From contig CM121342.1 of assembly GCA_051530055.1 (NCBI GenBank), positions 14,632,001 through 14,696,000 of the forward strand: a stretch of 64,000 nucleotides of DNA, given 5' to 3'. Made by a program: the position numbers and the translations under genes. The notes below the pieces were generated by a model. It was not told the origin of the DNA. It worked only from the letters and a program-made list of their open reading frames with translations, and did not search any database. This stretch comes from Neoechinorhynchus agilis. Lineage: Eukaryota > Acanthocephala. Shown here piece by piece: positions 24,424-33,679 of the stretch (position 1 is its first letter; every line of letters begins with the position of its first letter).

Positions 24424-24541
24424 TCAAATAAATCGGGGATTGCTTCCACCAAAAGTATAAGCTTTGATTAACCCGAAGAACTTTCTCTATCGATGATAAT
24501 TCTAATTGTGTCGGATTATTGTCGTTGGCTTAATACTTACG

Positions 24542-24702
24542 TTCTTCTCTTCTTAGTTATACCATCGGTTTTGAATCTTTACTAATTTATTTCTCCGCTT
24601 GGTGTAAAATATCGAAATTATTCGACCGACGTGAAATATCGGGGAAATAAATTAGTAAAGATTTAAATCCGAGGGCGGTGGTGAAACTAAGAAGAGAAGA
24701 AA
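24542..24702. repeat. Long inverted repeat (hairpin) related to the 207-bp array
   Basis: The arms TTCTTCTCTTCTTAGTT...ACTAATTTATTTCTCC and GGGGAAATAAATTAGTAAAG...AAGAAGAGAAGAA pair over about 55 bp, with a loop holding two GTGAAATATCG-like repeats. The loop and right arm match the repeat unit at 48.48-49.02 kb. GAAATATC followed by AAATAAAT is also shared with H1/H2, but no CTGATGA core is visible here. Confidence 0.75.
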
Positions 24703-25060
24703 GATTTGTAATTATTGGCTTATATACTGCCCAATAATCGATCAAACAGTGGCTAGATTGAACAATAGAGTGGCGGTTAAAGTGCTTTTATCGCATTAGA
24801 TCTTCTCGTTAGAGTTCATGTGACTCCGGCGGCCATTGTCGGATTTGTACTTGTAAGCTTTTTCTTCTGAAAGAGTTCAGAAAAGATAAGAAAAGAATGA
24901 GACGTGAGTGCATTCGTCAGAACGTCATACTTTTTTGTGGGCGCTCCTTTCGAACTTTATAAGGCAAAAAATTCAGATCCAATAATATTACAAAATGACG
25001 TTACGTTTTTGATCAAAATGATCAATTTATGATTAAATAGGTTCCGCTAAATGCCGAAAA

Positions 25061-25486
25061 TTGCTTTTTAGCCTTTTAAAAACAAATTTAATCGACTGTT
25101 TTCTCTGTACTCTGTTCATCGCGTGGCTCAATTGTTGCCAAATTTATTCGCTTCCTCGTTCTTCCCTAAGACCCCCAGTAGTCTTAATCGGTGTAACTCA
25201 GACTAGAGACCGCAGTGGGTTTTTCTATGAAACCTTAGATAACTCCCAAGTCGATTCATGTGACGAAGAATATATTGCGCTGTTTCCACTTCTGCATATT
25301 TCCATATTCTTAATCTTCTTGTTCCAAATTTCCGTTATGCTCTTCAATACTGACATTTCTAAACATGCTTCTATCACAAATTACAATGCATTTTTAGCAG
25401 GAAACATCAAAATATTCAACGTCTTTGCCTGTGCTAAAAGGCTGGGCATAAGAAAGCTTCGTGGACTTCTAAATCGCTCGTGCTGA
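25061..25486 (+). other. Unassigned open frame, two hydrophobic segments
   Basis: A 141-codon frame with no ATG at its start. A TTTTTAG just before 25,073 could be a splice acceptor, so it could be an internal or last exon. It contains hydrophobic stretches near residues 10-28 and 72-93 and ends in a basic tail (RLGIRKLRGLLNRSC). Lis-1 begins 220 bp downstream on the same strand. I recognise no family, and it could be chance coding in AT-rich DNA. Confidence 0.25.
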
Positions 25487-25704
25487 AAATGCTTTTCATT
25501 TCCGCAGTAGATCCAAAAAGCGCATTTAGCGAACGAAAAAGATCTAAAATTATTATTATTAATAGTTATTGCTCAACGTTTCGCCGCCGTATTGTTTCTT
25601 TTGCTCTCATTAGAATTTTCCGCTTTCAGTATTGATTACCTCGTCATTTTGTTTTCCATCCATTTCATCGCCCTGAAGTGTCCATTAGGAAACGACGAGG
25701 TCAG

Positions 25705-27521
25705 ATGGTTTTGAGCGATCGGCAAAAAGCAGAATTGTGAGTGTTATTTTAAGTTTTTCTTTTGATTCTTAACTGAAGAAAAGGAATTCTGCTATCTGCG
25801 AATATTTAAAAACTAACGGATACGTAAATTCTCTTCGCGAATTCGCTACTGAAGCGGGTGTAGATGACCAACACCCGTCTACCTCTTCATCAGCAGCAGC
25901 GCCAAATGAACATTTGTCATCGTCTACAAGAGATTTATTGGAGAAAAAATGGATGTCAGTTGTGAGATTGCAACGCAAGATAATCGAGCTCGAGACTCGT
26001 CTTTCTCAGATGGAAAGTCAAAGGGCAGAGGAGGAGGTTGTGTCAGATGGCACGGATGGCTTCGTTTGGCGCAAACGAAGAAACTTAGGTGGACAACCGA
26101 TTCCACTAATTCCTGAAAGACTTCGACTCTACGGGCATCGTGGACCTGTAACACAAGTTTGCTTTCATCCTGTGTTTTCGTTCATTGCTTCAGCATCGGA
26201 AGATGCGAGCATTAAGGTTGATTATGTTCAATTTTTACAACTTAATCTCGAATTTGTTTGTTATTCAAACTTTAGATTTGGGACTATGAGAGCGGTGAAC
26301 TTGAGAAAACCCTCAAAGGTCATACGGACACTGTGAATGACGTCCAATTTAGACCACGATCCGGAAATCAGTTGGCGTCGTGCTCATCCGATCAGACAAT
26401 TCGTTTATGGGATCTGCAAACATTTGAAACGTTTAAAACTCTTAGAGGTACCGTTTTTTTGTCGAAGACATTCACTATTTGTGTGATCCACAGGGCATGA
26501 CCATTCCGTGCACGGTGTTCGATACTTTCCCAACGACAGTGATCGCCTTATTTCTTGCAGTAGAGATAAAACAATTAAGATTTGGGATACTGCATCAGGG
26601 TGAGTCTTAACCCTATACCGTATCCGTTTTAGTGTAGACGCTTTCTAATCTGTTTCTATATTTTGCAGACGGAGAAACTTATTATGTGATTAGACCTAAT
26701 GAGACTGAACTTCGTACATTTTGTGTTTTGATTTTTTGAATTGAGATGCGAGGCACATAAACGATTGTGTGTTATTTTATCCATATTCTTAACTAGAATT
26801 TAGTTTTTCTTTATTATTTTTAGTTTTTGCATTCGCACTCTGACGGTTGATTCGAAATGGGCTCGAAAAATTTCGGTCACTCATGATGGTGCTTACTTTG
26901 CTACCTGCGGCGATGATCTGGTTAGTATACATAAGCGCATCTATTCGTCAAATCAATCTTTTTTGCAGGACATTAAGATATGGCAATCTAATGCCACAAC
27001 TATCACAGACTTCCACACTCGCCTCTGTGGTCACTTTAACACAATCGAAGCCATTGAGTGGCTTCCTCCTCCCGATGAAGATCCTCCTTCTGTAAATGGC
27101 AACGGAGCTGTCGATTTTAATTACCGAACTCCTCCAAACCAACGTATGATTCTCAGCGGAGGTCGCGACAAGCTTATTATGTGCTGGGATGCATTGTCCG
27201 GTATCTGTTTGTACACTCTCAATGACCACGAGTGCTGGGTACAGGCAATTCGTGCCATTCGGACAACCTCGGACGCTTGCTTTTTCATAAGCGTTTCTGA
27301 TGATCGATCAATAATTGTATGGAACGCGAGCAGCAGAGCCATTGTCAAGAGGATCGCTGATGCCCACGAACACTTTTGCTTCTGTATAGGTGAGTCAGTA
27401 GATCAAGACGCAAGGATAACTTTTATAAAATTGATTGTGTTTAGATATTCACCCGAAAGGAACAATGATCGCTACCGGAAGTGCTGATTCGACCATCAAG
27501 CTTTGGGATTGCCGAAGATAA
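25705..27521 (+). CDS. lis-1: Lis1 (PAFAH1B1), dynein regulator, LisH + 7 WD40
   Basis: A complete seven-exon gene: 25,705-25,736, 25,784-26,216, 26,276-26,447, 26,494-26,599, 26,824-26,920, 26,969-27,389 and 27,445-27,521. The exons total 1,338 nt, giving 445 residues in frame with GT-AG introns of 46-59 bp apart from one of 224 bp. It starts [11 protein letters not shown], like animal Lis1 (MVLSQRQ). LisH lies at about 5-40 and a coiled coil ([16 protein letters not shown]) at about 60-90. The WD40 propeller begins at [11 protein letters not shown] and includes [20 protein letters not shown]-type, SGGRDKLIM and [11 protein letters not shown] blades. It is longer than human Lis1 (410) owing to loops before blade 1 and in the fifth blade. 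Lis1 binds dynein with NudE for nuclear migration and spindle function. The end, LWDCRR, matches human LWECR. Confidence 0.96.
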
Positions 27522-29070
27522 TCGATGTTTCTGGACTAGCCTATAATATGTATCTTTTCTGTTAACGATCTTGTTAATTCGCAGTTCCATACACTCACGG
27601 TCATCAAACTCACCCATCCACACCAGAGAGAGAGAACGCACGCAAGTGTTCATCGTTCGGTTAGCTGCGTGCGCGTGCGAGTATCTGAACCACCTTGAAT
27701 TAAAAAGGAAACGAAGAATTGTCTTCGACGATTTCGACGGCGGATGGGCAAAATGTCTTTTTTTAAATGGAACAAAACGGAATCGGTCTTTTTATTGGCA
27801 TAAAAATTGTACTTAGATGCGTTTTCGTATTAATCTCTAACCATGAACATTAGTGATCTAGCGCTATACTTTAAACAATTTCTTAAATTTGAACTGCCAT
27901 CCATATAGTGGTTAGCGCATGAATCGGAAACTCAGAAAAATAAGATGCGAAATGCTTCATATCGACCAATTGGGAACACTTTTTGAATTCGGAACTCTTA
28001 AAAAAACAATTCACGCAAAGAAGACAATGCATTCTTCAAAATTACTTATTGGCCGCCGATCGTGGTAATTGCAATGATGAACTAGGAAATTCTCAGGCGA
28101 TTTCAAATTTCCCGAGAAAATCTCATGATACAAGAGTCCATTTGGCGCAAGTTATTCAAAATAAAACTAACGGCAGTTGATATTTACAAAATCGCTTAAA
28201 GTATAATACTGATACGGCGGGGAAGGTTCGTTAATCATGCAGAAAACTATAGCCCAGAACTCTCTGTTCAATGAAAAGATACTCAAGTAACCGACGATAA
28301 CTTGCTAAAAGCATTTGCTCGTCTCCTGACAAATATGTCCACATCATGCCACCATCTAAAACTCGATGAATCAATCAACAACCACCTACTTGAAGAATCC
28401 CTTAGTCGTCATCTTTTGTCTGATCGATTTAGCCATCCTGTTGAATTTGTACTTGTTGTGTTCGCGATGGTCACATCCATTGCCGAGGAGAAATCACTTT
28501 CAGCTAAGCGTTTTATATTAATCAAATATTTCTAAGATTTATTTTCTAATTTTTAGTTTCTTTATACCGCTTGACTTTTCGAAAAAGTTTGTAGATAGTC
28601 AGATTTGTAGAACTTAATGTCTTGACCTGAATATCTTGCCCCTTTTCACAGAGATAAGTGTGGCGGCATATGCAATAGGAGTTTCTTGACCGATTTTTGC
28701 AACTCACATTTGTACGCCTCACTGAAAACTCTGACATTTTGATAGGTATAAAAAATTTGTTTAATTTCTCAGTCTTGCAAGAAGACTAGATTTTTTCGCG
28801 TAAACATTTTCCTTTTCTAAAATAAAATATTCAAAACGTAATGAAAGTCTTGTAGGGCAATCTTTACACGATGTAAATATAGGCTAATATCGACCCGGAT
28901 ACCCAAAAAATAGAAAAGTGCAACCAAAGATTCCTTAGCGTCATAATCATCGTTTTTGCTGATTTAAAAAATAGCGACATCTATAAGCTTTTATTGATAC
29001 AAAATGATTTTTTTTTCGCACTACATTATTATTTCTCCCTCGTTTTCTGTATAACACACTGAGTTATCAT
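27522..29070. other. Lis-1 3' flank and AT-rich intergenic DNA
   Basis: The start should contain the lis-1 3' UTR; I see no clear AATAAA close to the stop. Weak plus-strand frames at 27,983-28,180 and 28,302-28,535 have no recognised domain or clear splice sites. A short tRNA-box-A-like stretch near 27,905-27,925 lacks a B box. Nothing else is recognised. Confidence 0.5.
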
Positions 29071-29074
29071 GTAG

Positions 29075-29962
29075 TCACTGCTCATCGGATGATCCAGATC
29101 TCCATTGAAGAGAGTCAAGAATATGAGCGACGCCAGCATCAACAACTCCACTTTTGCAAGTGGTCTTCTTCAATCCACTGCTATCCCCCAGCCTGTCCAC
29201 TAACTCCAATTTTTCTTCATTCTGATCTTCTCCATTGGCTAAACAAGATTGGTGACACGTCCTACCTTGGCATTTATCAATCATCACGGTCGCGTTCTCT
29301 TCGTTTTTATCTTCGCTTAGAATCATACTTTGATAGTGCTGGGTTGATCGCTTTTTCCAGTAATTCCTGAGCATCAATGGTGCCAACAACGAAACGCAAA
29401 GAAGATACAGAAATAAAGAGAAAGTTGGTTTTGCTTGGAGCATCGGTACCTCAACTCCTTTGCCACCATCGTCTTCGATGCTGCAATCGGTGCAGTCCAT
29501 CGCAAGCAACGCTCTTTTGTTTAAGAGATTCACGAGTGATGACTGCGAGGATCTGGTGGCTAGGGCGGTCACGCAAATTCGATAGGATTTGAATTCGAAA
29601 TATGAGAGGTGATTTGGACTGGTGAAAATTGAACCGAGTTGAAAGGAAAGCGTTTTTCGAAATTCTTGGAATATTACCTTAGTAATACCGTGATGAGGAT
29701 CATCTACGCTGTTCACGTATACTATCGCAGCGATTCGAGAAGTTTTCGTTGGCGCATCGGGGATTATCATTTTGCAAACAAAATCCGAAATTCCACTATG
29801 GAATTCACAATAAAGGTTAGCAAACTCACTTGAGTTAGTATAGCTTTTTGCTGCTTCATTTTGATGATTTGGCTTTGTTCGGAAAGCGAAGATGAGGGGG
29901 AAAAGAAGAGATGTTATAGCTGATAGCATAGTCACAGAATTTAGAAGACGAAAGCGCTTCAT
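29075..29962 (-). CDS. Predicted single-pass (type I) membrane protein, unknown
   Basis: A 295-codon frame starting MKRFRLLNSV, with an in-frame stop just upstream that supports this start (ATG 12 codons in is an alternative). A hydrophobic leader (MLSAITSLLFPLIFAF) suggests a signal peptide. An ectodomain of about 150 residues has paired cysteines (LYCEFH, FVCKM, YRICVTAL, MDCTDCS). The 'YRICVTAL' pattern resembles the F/G strand of a fibronectin III fold. A membrane helix (FSLFLYLLCVSLLAPLML) at about 182-200 is followed by KKR and a roughly 90-residue cytoplasmic tail rich in acidic residues. Upstream, GTAAGT at 30,059-30,054 and CAG at 29,995 could bound a 65-bp leader intron. No family is recognised; the topology is predicted from sequence only. 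Confidence 0.6.
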   Translation of the reverse strand: MKRFRLLNSVTMLSAITSLLFPLIFAFRTKPNHQNEAAKSYTNSSEFANLYCEFHSGISDFVCKMIIPDAPTKTSRIAAIVYVNSVDDPHHGITKVIFQEFRKTLSFQLGSIFTSPNHLSYFEFKSYRICVTALATRSSQSSLVNLLNKRALLAMDCTDCSIEDDGGKGVEVPMLQAKPTFSLFLYLLCVSLLAPLMLRNYWKKRSTQHYQSMILSEDKNEENATVMIDKCQGRTCHQSCLANGEDQNEEKLELVDRLGDSSGLKKTTCKSGVVDAGVAHILDSLQWRSGSSDEQ

Positions 29963-30742
29963 GAACTAGTACGCCACTTAGTTGTACGACATGTCTGATT
30001 AGTATTGACGAGGAAAAGAGAAGCGCAATTGATACCCAACCGTGCTTTTCTTCACTTACATCGTTGTGGTCTAATGTGGAACTCACGATAAGCAGTGGGG
30101 AAACAGGAGGCAAATATATCGCCTGGAGACAAATGCTGAAAGTGTGATCGCTGCATAAGTGTAAACGGATATCGAGCGAAAGATAACCTCGAAAAGGGAT
30201 TTGCATTCATGAACGTTTAAATTCGCTCAAACAATTTTTCTATTGACTTTCAAGTTAAGTCGTTACAATTTAGTCGAATTTGCCATTTTACGTCTTTCTT
30301 CTTTAATTAGAGAAAATATTGTGAAGGAGAGCGACTAGAACAATTATGCAATTATGAAAACCGTACTTTTTTAACATGTATTTCTTATATTTGGTTCGAA
30401 TTATCAACAAGCTTATATAGATTATCAGTCTGCCGCAATTGACACGATGGTATTATGGTCAATGGCGTAAATTATCAATATTTATATAGTGAATGAAACT
30501 GCAAATCCAATGCTCGGTCTAAATGAATCGATATAGTCACTTTTATTTTTCTTGTTATAAACACTATCTTAAGCGCAGTACAGTGCTTCATAGTGTAAAA
30601 TTTAGATGAGAAGAAATCGCTCACAATGTGTGTTCAATTAGAAATGATTATCTTTTAAGTCTAAATCAAAAGGATATCATGTTTACTAACAGTTGACAAA
30701 TTAATCGTTTTTCCAACTTGCAAGATCAACTTGAGTTCTTTT

Positions 30743-31408
30743 TCATTTAGATTTTCTAAGAAGGCAAACACTTCCCATGAGAATTGAAGTTAGCACGTAT
30801 TCTTTTGTCTTAGTCCAGTTCTGCCACAAGGCTCGTTCAAAACCGTCCACAGTCCTGCACAGAACAAATTCAAAATCATCATGCTTAACATGCCTAAGCT
30901 CCGTATCAATAACTGTACTTTGGACTATATTCTTCATCACATTTACGTTTCCTTCAGTTTTCAATAGGTGCACCATCATGCCCAACAGGTTACTTGGGTA
31001 AAGAAGCTTCCCTACGTGAGGTCGATAGTTGGCATCAACATAATCAATGATGGCAGGTTCATCGAAAATCTTAATAATAACATCCGGCCCGACTTCGTTC
31101 ACAAGACGATTGATGTCTTCGACCAGTGTCGTTAGAATCACGCGCTCTTCTTCGTTTATAACCCAACTGAAATTCAATCTAACGAATTGGCGGCAAATAT
31201 ACCTCATCTTTTCCACTTCCATCTCATTGAATCCATGGCCATCATTTATGAGCTTCTTGATTTTATCCATGAGCGGACTCGTGTACAGTGAACAACGTTT
31301 AGTTTCGTCGATACCCTTTGTGTGTTTCAGTTCCATATGAGTCATGCCAGGAAGGAATAACTTTCTTTGTATCCGAGGTGTTTTTTGCTTTCTAAAAGGA
31401 AATGCCAT
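30743..31408 (-). CDS. Unknown soluble protein, 221 residues
   Basis: An intact frame starting MAFPFRKQKTPRIQRK. It has no signal peptide or membrane segment. The N-terminal 40 residues are basic. The rest is a mixed helical, charged sequence with segments such as NEMEVEKMRYICRQFVRLNF and EDINRLVNEVGPDVIIKIFD that could be helices of a repeat-like or ARM-like fold. The C-terminus is RKSK. Its amino-acid make-up looks like real coding sequence, but I recognise no family. About 780 bp separate it from the membrane-protein gene on the same strand. Confidence 0.6.
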   Translation of the reverse strand: MAFPFRKQKTPRIQRKLFLPGMTHMELKHTKGIDETKRCSLYTSPLMDKIKKLINDGHGFNEMEVEKMRYICRQFVRLNFSWVINEEERVILTTLVEDINRLVNEVGPDVIIKIFDEPAIIDYVDANYRPHVGKLLYPSNLLGMMVHLLKTEGNVNVMKNIVQSTVIDTELRHVKHDDFEFVLCRTVDGFERALWQNWTKTKEYVLTSILMGSVCLLRKSK

Positions 31409-32741
31409 TTCGCTTGAAATTAATACTAAGCAAATTCAAAAGAAAAATGGGAAAACACTGGTGGCTCGTGGTTACAAGAGAACCCGCTAAAATATCGCAT
31501 AACTCTCACCATTATATGCCCTGATGCTACACTTGAATTTAAAGAAGAAATGCTGCTGGGAACCACAATGGTAGTTGCTGGGAGCAGCTATAAATTTCGG
31601 TCTAAGCAGTTGAAGAAATGAGGCGTGTAAGGAACACATAAATGACAATGAGTTTGACACTTTTGTGTTCCCACTCGTTAGAACTCAAGTTATTTTTTGG
31701 GACTAAATTTTCTCTCATCAAACATCTATTTTACTCCGTTCGCCAGAAGCATTCCTGTTATTTTTTCTGAAAATTAGGTGACTTAAAACTTCGTGTAAAC
31801 GATAATCAACTTATAATTTATTCCATCTATATAGTCAAACGTAGAAACCCCGTTTTGCTAAGATCAGTGACTTCATTTACTCGTCGTCTATAATTTGATA
31901 GTAAGTGACAAGCTTCAGGAATAGTGGAGAGCGATCCTTTTACGGTAATTCGCTGCCCCTTTTCAGCCAATAAGGACGTAAACTGATGTTTTACCTAAGC
32001 GATGAGCGATGAAATAATATTGCGTTCGAGCAAAACAAAAATTCAGAACTACTATTTTCTTCTGACAATAACGCGTACTCTAATCCAGCGACGACTGTTC
32101 GTCGTTAAGTAACACTTACAATGAGTTTATGTCTACAGGATATTATACCAAACAAAATTTCCTGGCATTTTACAAGTTTTCAAGATGACTCGAACAATAA
32201 TTAGTGAAAAAATATTGCATTATCGACAAAAATGTACAAATTCTTAAATACACTATAATGTCGGAAAATACCATATGGAGTGCTCTTCTTGCTTATTGGA
32301 AGGACAAAAGCTTTCAAATAGAATTTGCGCTTGAGTGGATGTAAACTCGTTTCGCAAAAATAGATTTTCAATTAGTTGATAGAATTATATTTACATTTCA
32401 GCAGGATACAAATCAGGAACTATTTATGTTTGCTTTTCTAAAAATATTAAACCTCAAACTAAGAAAAGTCACGAACTATTCAGTTCATTAAGCTGTCTAA
32501 GCAGCTCTTCAAATTTGCTTTGATAAATAGTTCATTGCCTAAAACGTGTTTTATACCCCTTCACTTACCGCCAGGACCGCATCCTACGATTCGTAAAAAT
32601 TCTCCGGTTCAAGAGCACACTGCTCTAAAAACTCTGTTATTTCTTGAATACGGTCTACATACGGGGCGCAATGATTTATTAGTATTAGTTGTAGAGAGCA
32701 ATCGAGTTGCTAAAAACTGCGAGTTACCGGGTTATGTGATT
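31409..32741. other. AT-rich intergenic DNA
   Basis: No gene is recognised. A 78-codon plus frame (32,520-32,756) runs into the H4 hairpin and has no homology I know. The stretch from about 32,727 (TACCGGG.TATGTGATTG) is shared with about 48,112, so the H4 repeat unit starts there. Confidence 0.5.
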
Positions 32742-32868
32742 GAAATTATTGTTTAGAAATCTACACCCTTTAAATGATTAAACAGACTGATGATGAACCC
32801 GATGAGGTTCGAAACGTCTTTAATAAATAATCATTTACCCCGGGTGAAGACTTCTAAACAATAATTCC
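32742..32868 (+). ncRNA. Extended hammerhead-ribozyme-like hairpin H4 (best copy)
   Basis: Core: CTGATGA at 32,787-32,793, one extra T, stem II GAACC (32,795-32,799) with GGTTC (32,806-32,810) and loop CGATGA, GAAA at 32,811-32,814, then CGTC (32,815-32,818), giving a minimal palindromic ACGT stem III and a GTC cleavage triplet. Stem I: AGA/TTT next to the core, an internal loop, AAATGATTA with TAATCATTT, CACCC with GGGTG, then AATTATTGTTTAGAA with TTCTAAACAATAATT. This is a type I hammerhead with a long stem I and an internal loop placed where natural ribozymes make tertiary contacts with loop II. Self-cleaving hammerheads of this kind belong to Penelope-like elements and animal retrozymes. 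Activity is inferred. Confidence 0.7.
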
Positions 32869-33679
32869 AAAAACAATATAGTTATCCAAATTTCTATTTC
32901 GTTCCTAAAATCACGAAATGAAGTAAACCGGTTATAATTGTTGCCAGTTCCTGAATCTGACTAAGGAAAACGTAAAACAGTGTTTTATCAATAAATCATA
33001 TTCTTGGTTGTGTTTCAAAAGTGGATAATAATTGATGAGGATGAAATTAATGTGTGCTTAAAATGACACGAAATTGCGACTCGGCATCATGGTCGATCTC
33101 GCGTTAAATCGTGATGAACTTTATACATCACGGTGGAGTTTCTCACATTACAACTGAACTCAAGCATCGACTAAGGAATCCGCAAACACTCCAAGAGAAA
33201 ACGACAGCGAAATTTCTCGTTCGCATCGCCCGTTAGCGTGCAGATAGCATGTAAGCCATAAAACCCTTACTGTTTCGACGGGTTCACAACACAGTGTACA
33301 AATGAACATGATCCGCCGAAAAGAAAATTTCCGATTTTTATCGCTTAGACTTGGCGTTTGTTCTACACCGTTAGTTTTACTGAATAAATCGCTAGCCTCT
33401 TCTAGACAACAGACGAAGCGTCAAATCGTCCGTCAAGACGTTTTTAAATGGTGAATGACTGAACTTTATTCATTATTCAGAATAAAACCACCGAGAGAAA
33501 CAAGTTGGTTAACTAATGATTGCAAAACTTAAATGTGTCTAATTTTTTGTACTGTCTTCATCGGAAAACTTTAATTGTATTGTACGACGGTTAATATGAA
33601 GCAGCAATCGGAGGGCTATCGTTTATACTTTTTAGGTTAACCATTACCTTAACTACTAATTTTTAATCCCATTATTAAT
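32869..33679. other. Intergenic DNA, nothing recognised
   Basis: About 800 bp between H4 and the 3' end of LINE copy B. No open frame, RNA gene or repeat is recognised on either strand. Confidence 0.5.

Noticed and set aside
24542-24702. Hammerhead ribozyme in the 24.5-kb hairpin and the 207-bp array
   Set aside because: They share the GAAATATC...AAATAAAT strand with H1/H2, but I cannot find a CTGATGA core on either strand, so I list them only as related repeats.
27895-27970. tRNA-like start (TAGTGGTTAGCGC)
   Set aside because: Resembles an A box, but there is no acceptable anticodon arm or B box within 100 bp.
29856-30206. 116-codon minus-strand frame overlapping the membrane-protein start
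   Set aside because: Joining it through the GTAAGT...CAG interval gives an immediate stop. It is more likely leader sequence.
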